Origin: Pantoea sp. BAV 3049
Lineage (GTDB): Bacteria; Pseudomonadota; Gammaproteobacteria; Enterobacterales; Enterobacteriaceae
NCBI RefSeq assembly: GCF_009765445.1
Contig: NZ_WHOY01000031.1
Location: 2,786,884-2,850,883, forward strand
Length of the DNA: 64,000 nucleotides
Reading direction: 5' to 3'
Shown here: in pieces, positions 64,000-64,000 of the stretch
How the letters are laid out: every line of letters begins with the position of its first letter
How positions within the stretch are numbered: position 1 is the first letter of the stretch
Notes under the pieces: model-generated
Told to the model about the DNA's origin: nothing
Databases searched by the model: none
What the model saw: the letters and a program-made list of their open reading frames with translations, nothing else
Made by a program: the position numbers and the translations under genes

Positions 64000-64000
64000 A

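Overview
This 64 kb window is chromosomal DNA of an enterobacterium. Almost every gene is recognisable as the counterpart of an Escherichia coli K-12 gene from the yliI-dacC-ybjG ... focA-pflB segment, in the same relative order but read from the opposite end. Protein lengths match E. coli closely (SerS 430, LolA 203, Lrp 164, ClpA 758, IF-1 72 residues). The many losses relative to E. coli, and a family-type intergenic repeat near 41.3 kb, fit Erwiniaceae (Erwinia/Pantoea-like). That placement is an inference from memory of gene order, not a database result. I see no rRNA, tRNA, CRISPR array, prophage or plasmid replication gene.

Layout. 0-5.4 kb: anaerobic formate metabolism (focA-pflB-pflA) and the MFS gene ycaD. 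5.6-6.35 kb: a decayed IS6-family insertion sequence, at the place where E. coli carries dmsABC. 6.4-14 kb: serS, rarA, lolA, ftsK and lrp on the minus strand. 14.6-20.5 kb: trxB, cydDC, aat and infA. 20.6-23.8 kb: clpA-clpS with divergent cspD. 23.9-29.4 kb: the OLD-family gene ybjD, the lysine exporter lysO, and hcp-hcr behind a near-perfect NsrR operator. 29.5-34.2 kb: poxB, ltaE, amiD-ybjQ and ybjP. 34.3-38.1 kb: arginine ABC transporter artPIQM plus artJ. 38.1-41.2 kb: rlmC, ybjO and an M20 amidohydrolase. 41.2-41.5 kb: a composite repeat element. 41.5-45.7 kb: putrescine transporter potFGHI. 46-51.3 kb: ybjN, rimK, nfsA, grxA, ybjM, ybjL. 51.4-56.8 kb: two tandem PAP2 phosphatases (the second is ybjG), a SdaC-type amino-acid symporter, dacC and a HAD phosphatase. 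57-62.9 kb: a chaperone-usher fimbrial locus. 62.9-64 kb: yliI.

How the genes work together. Several neighbours form clear functional sets: pyruvate formate-lyase with its activase and formate channel; CydDC thiol export beside thioredoxin reductase; ClpA with its adaptor ClpS and the N-end-rule transferase Aat nearby; Hcp with its reductase Hcr under an NO-responsive operator; PotFGHI and ArtPIQM/ArtJ as complete ABC importers. The operons are tight, with stop/start overlaps at cydD-cydC, artQ-artM, potH-potI, ybjQ-amiD and usher-tip subunit.

The least ordinary part is the fimbrial locus. It has two tandem DUF1120-type pilins with matching cysteine spacing, a chaperone, an usher broken by a frameshift, and a tip-like subunit. 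Two pilin genes and a 27-codon hydrophobic ORF upstream share a nearly identical 24-bp leader. A perfect 17-bp palindrome lies just after a candidate promoter. Other points worth checking are the doubly damaged IS6 transposase, the composite inverted/tandem repeat beside potI, the repeated linker of FtsK, and an 11-codon ORF between hcp and hcr.
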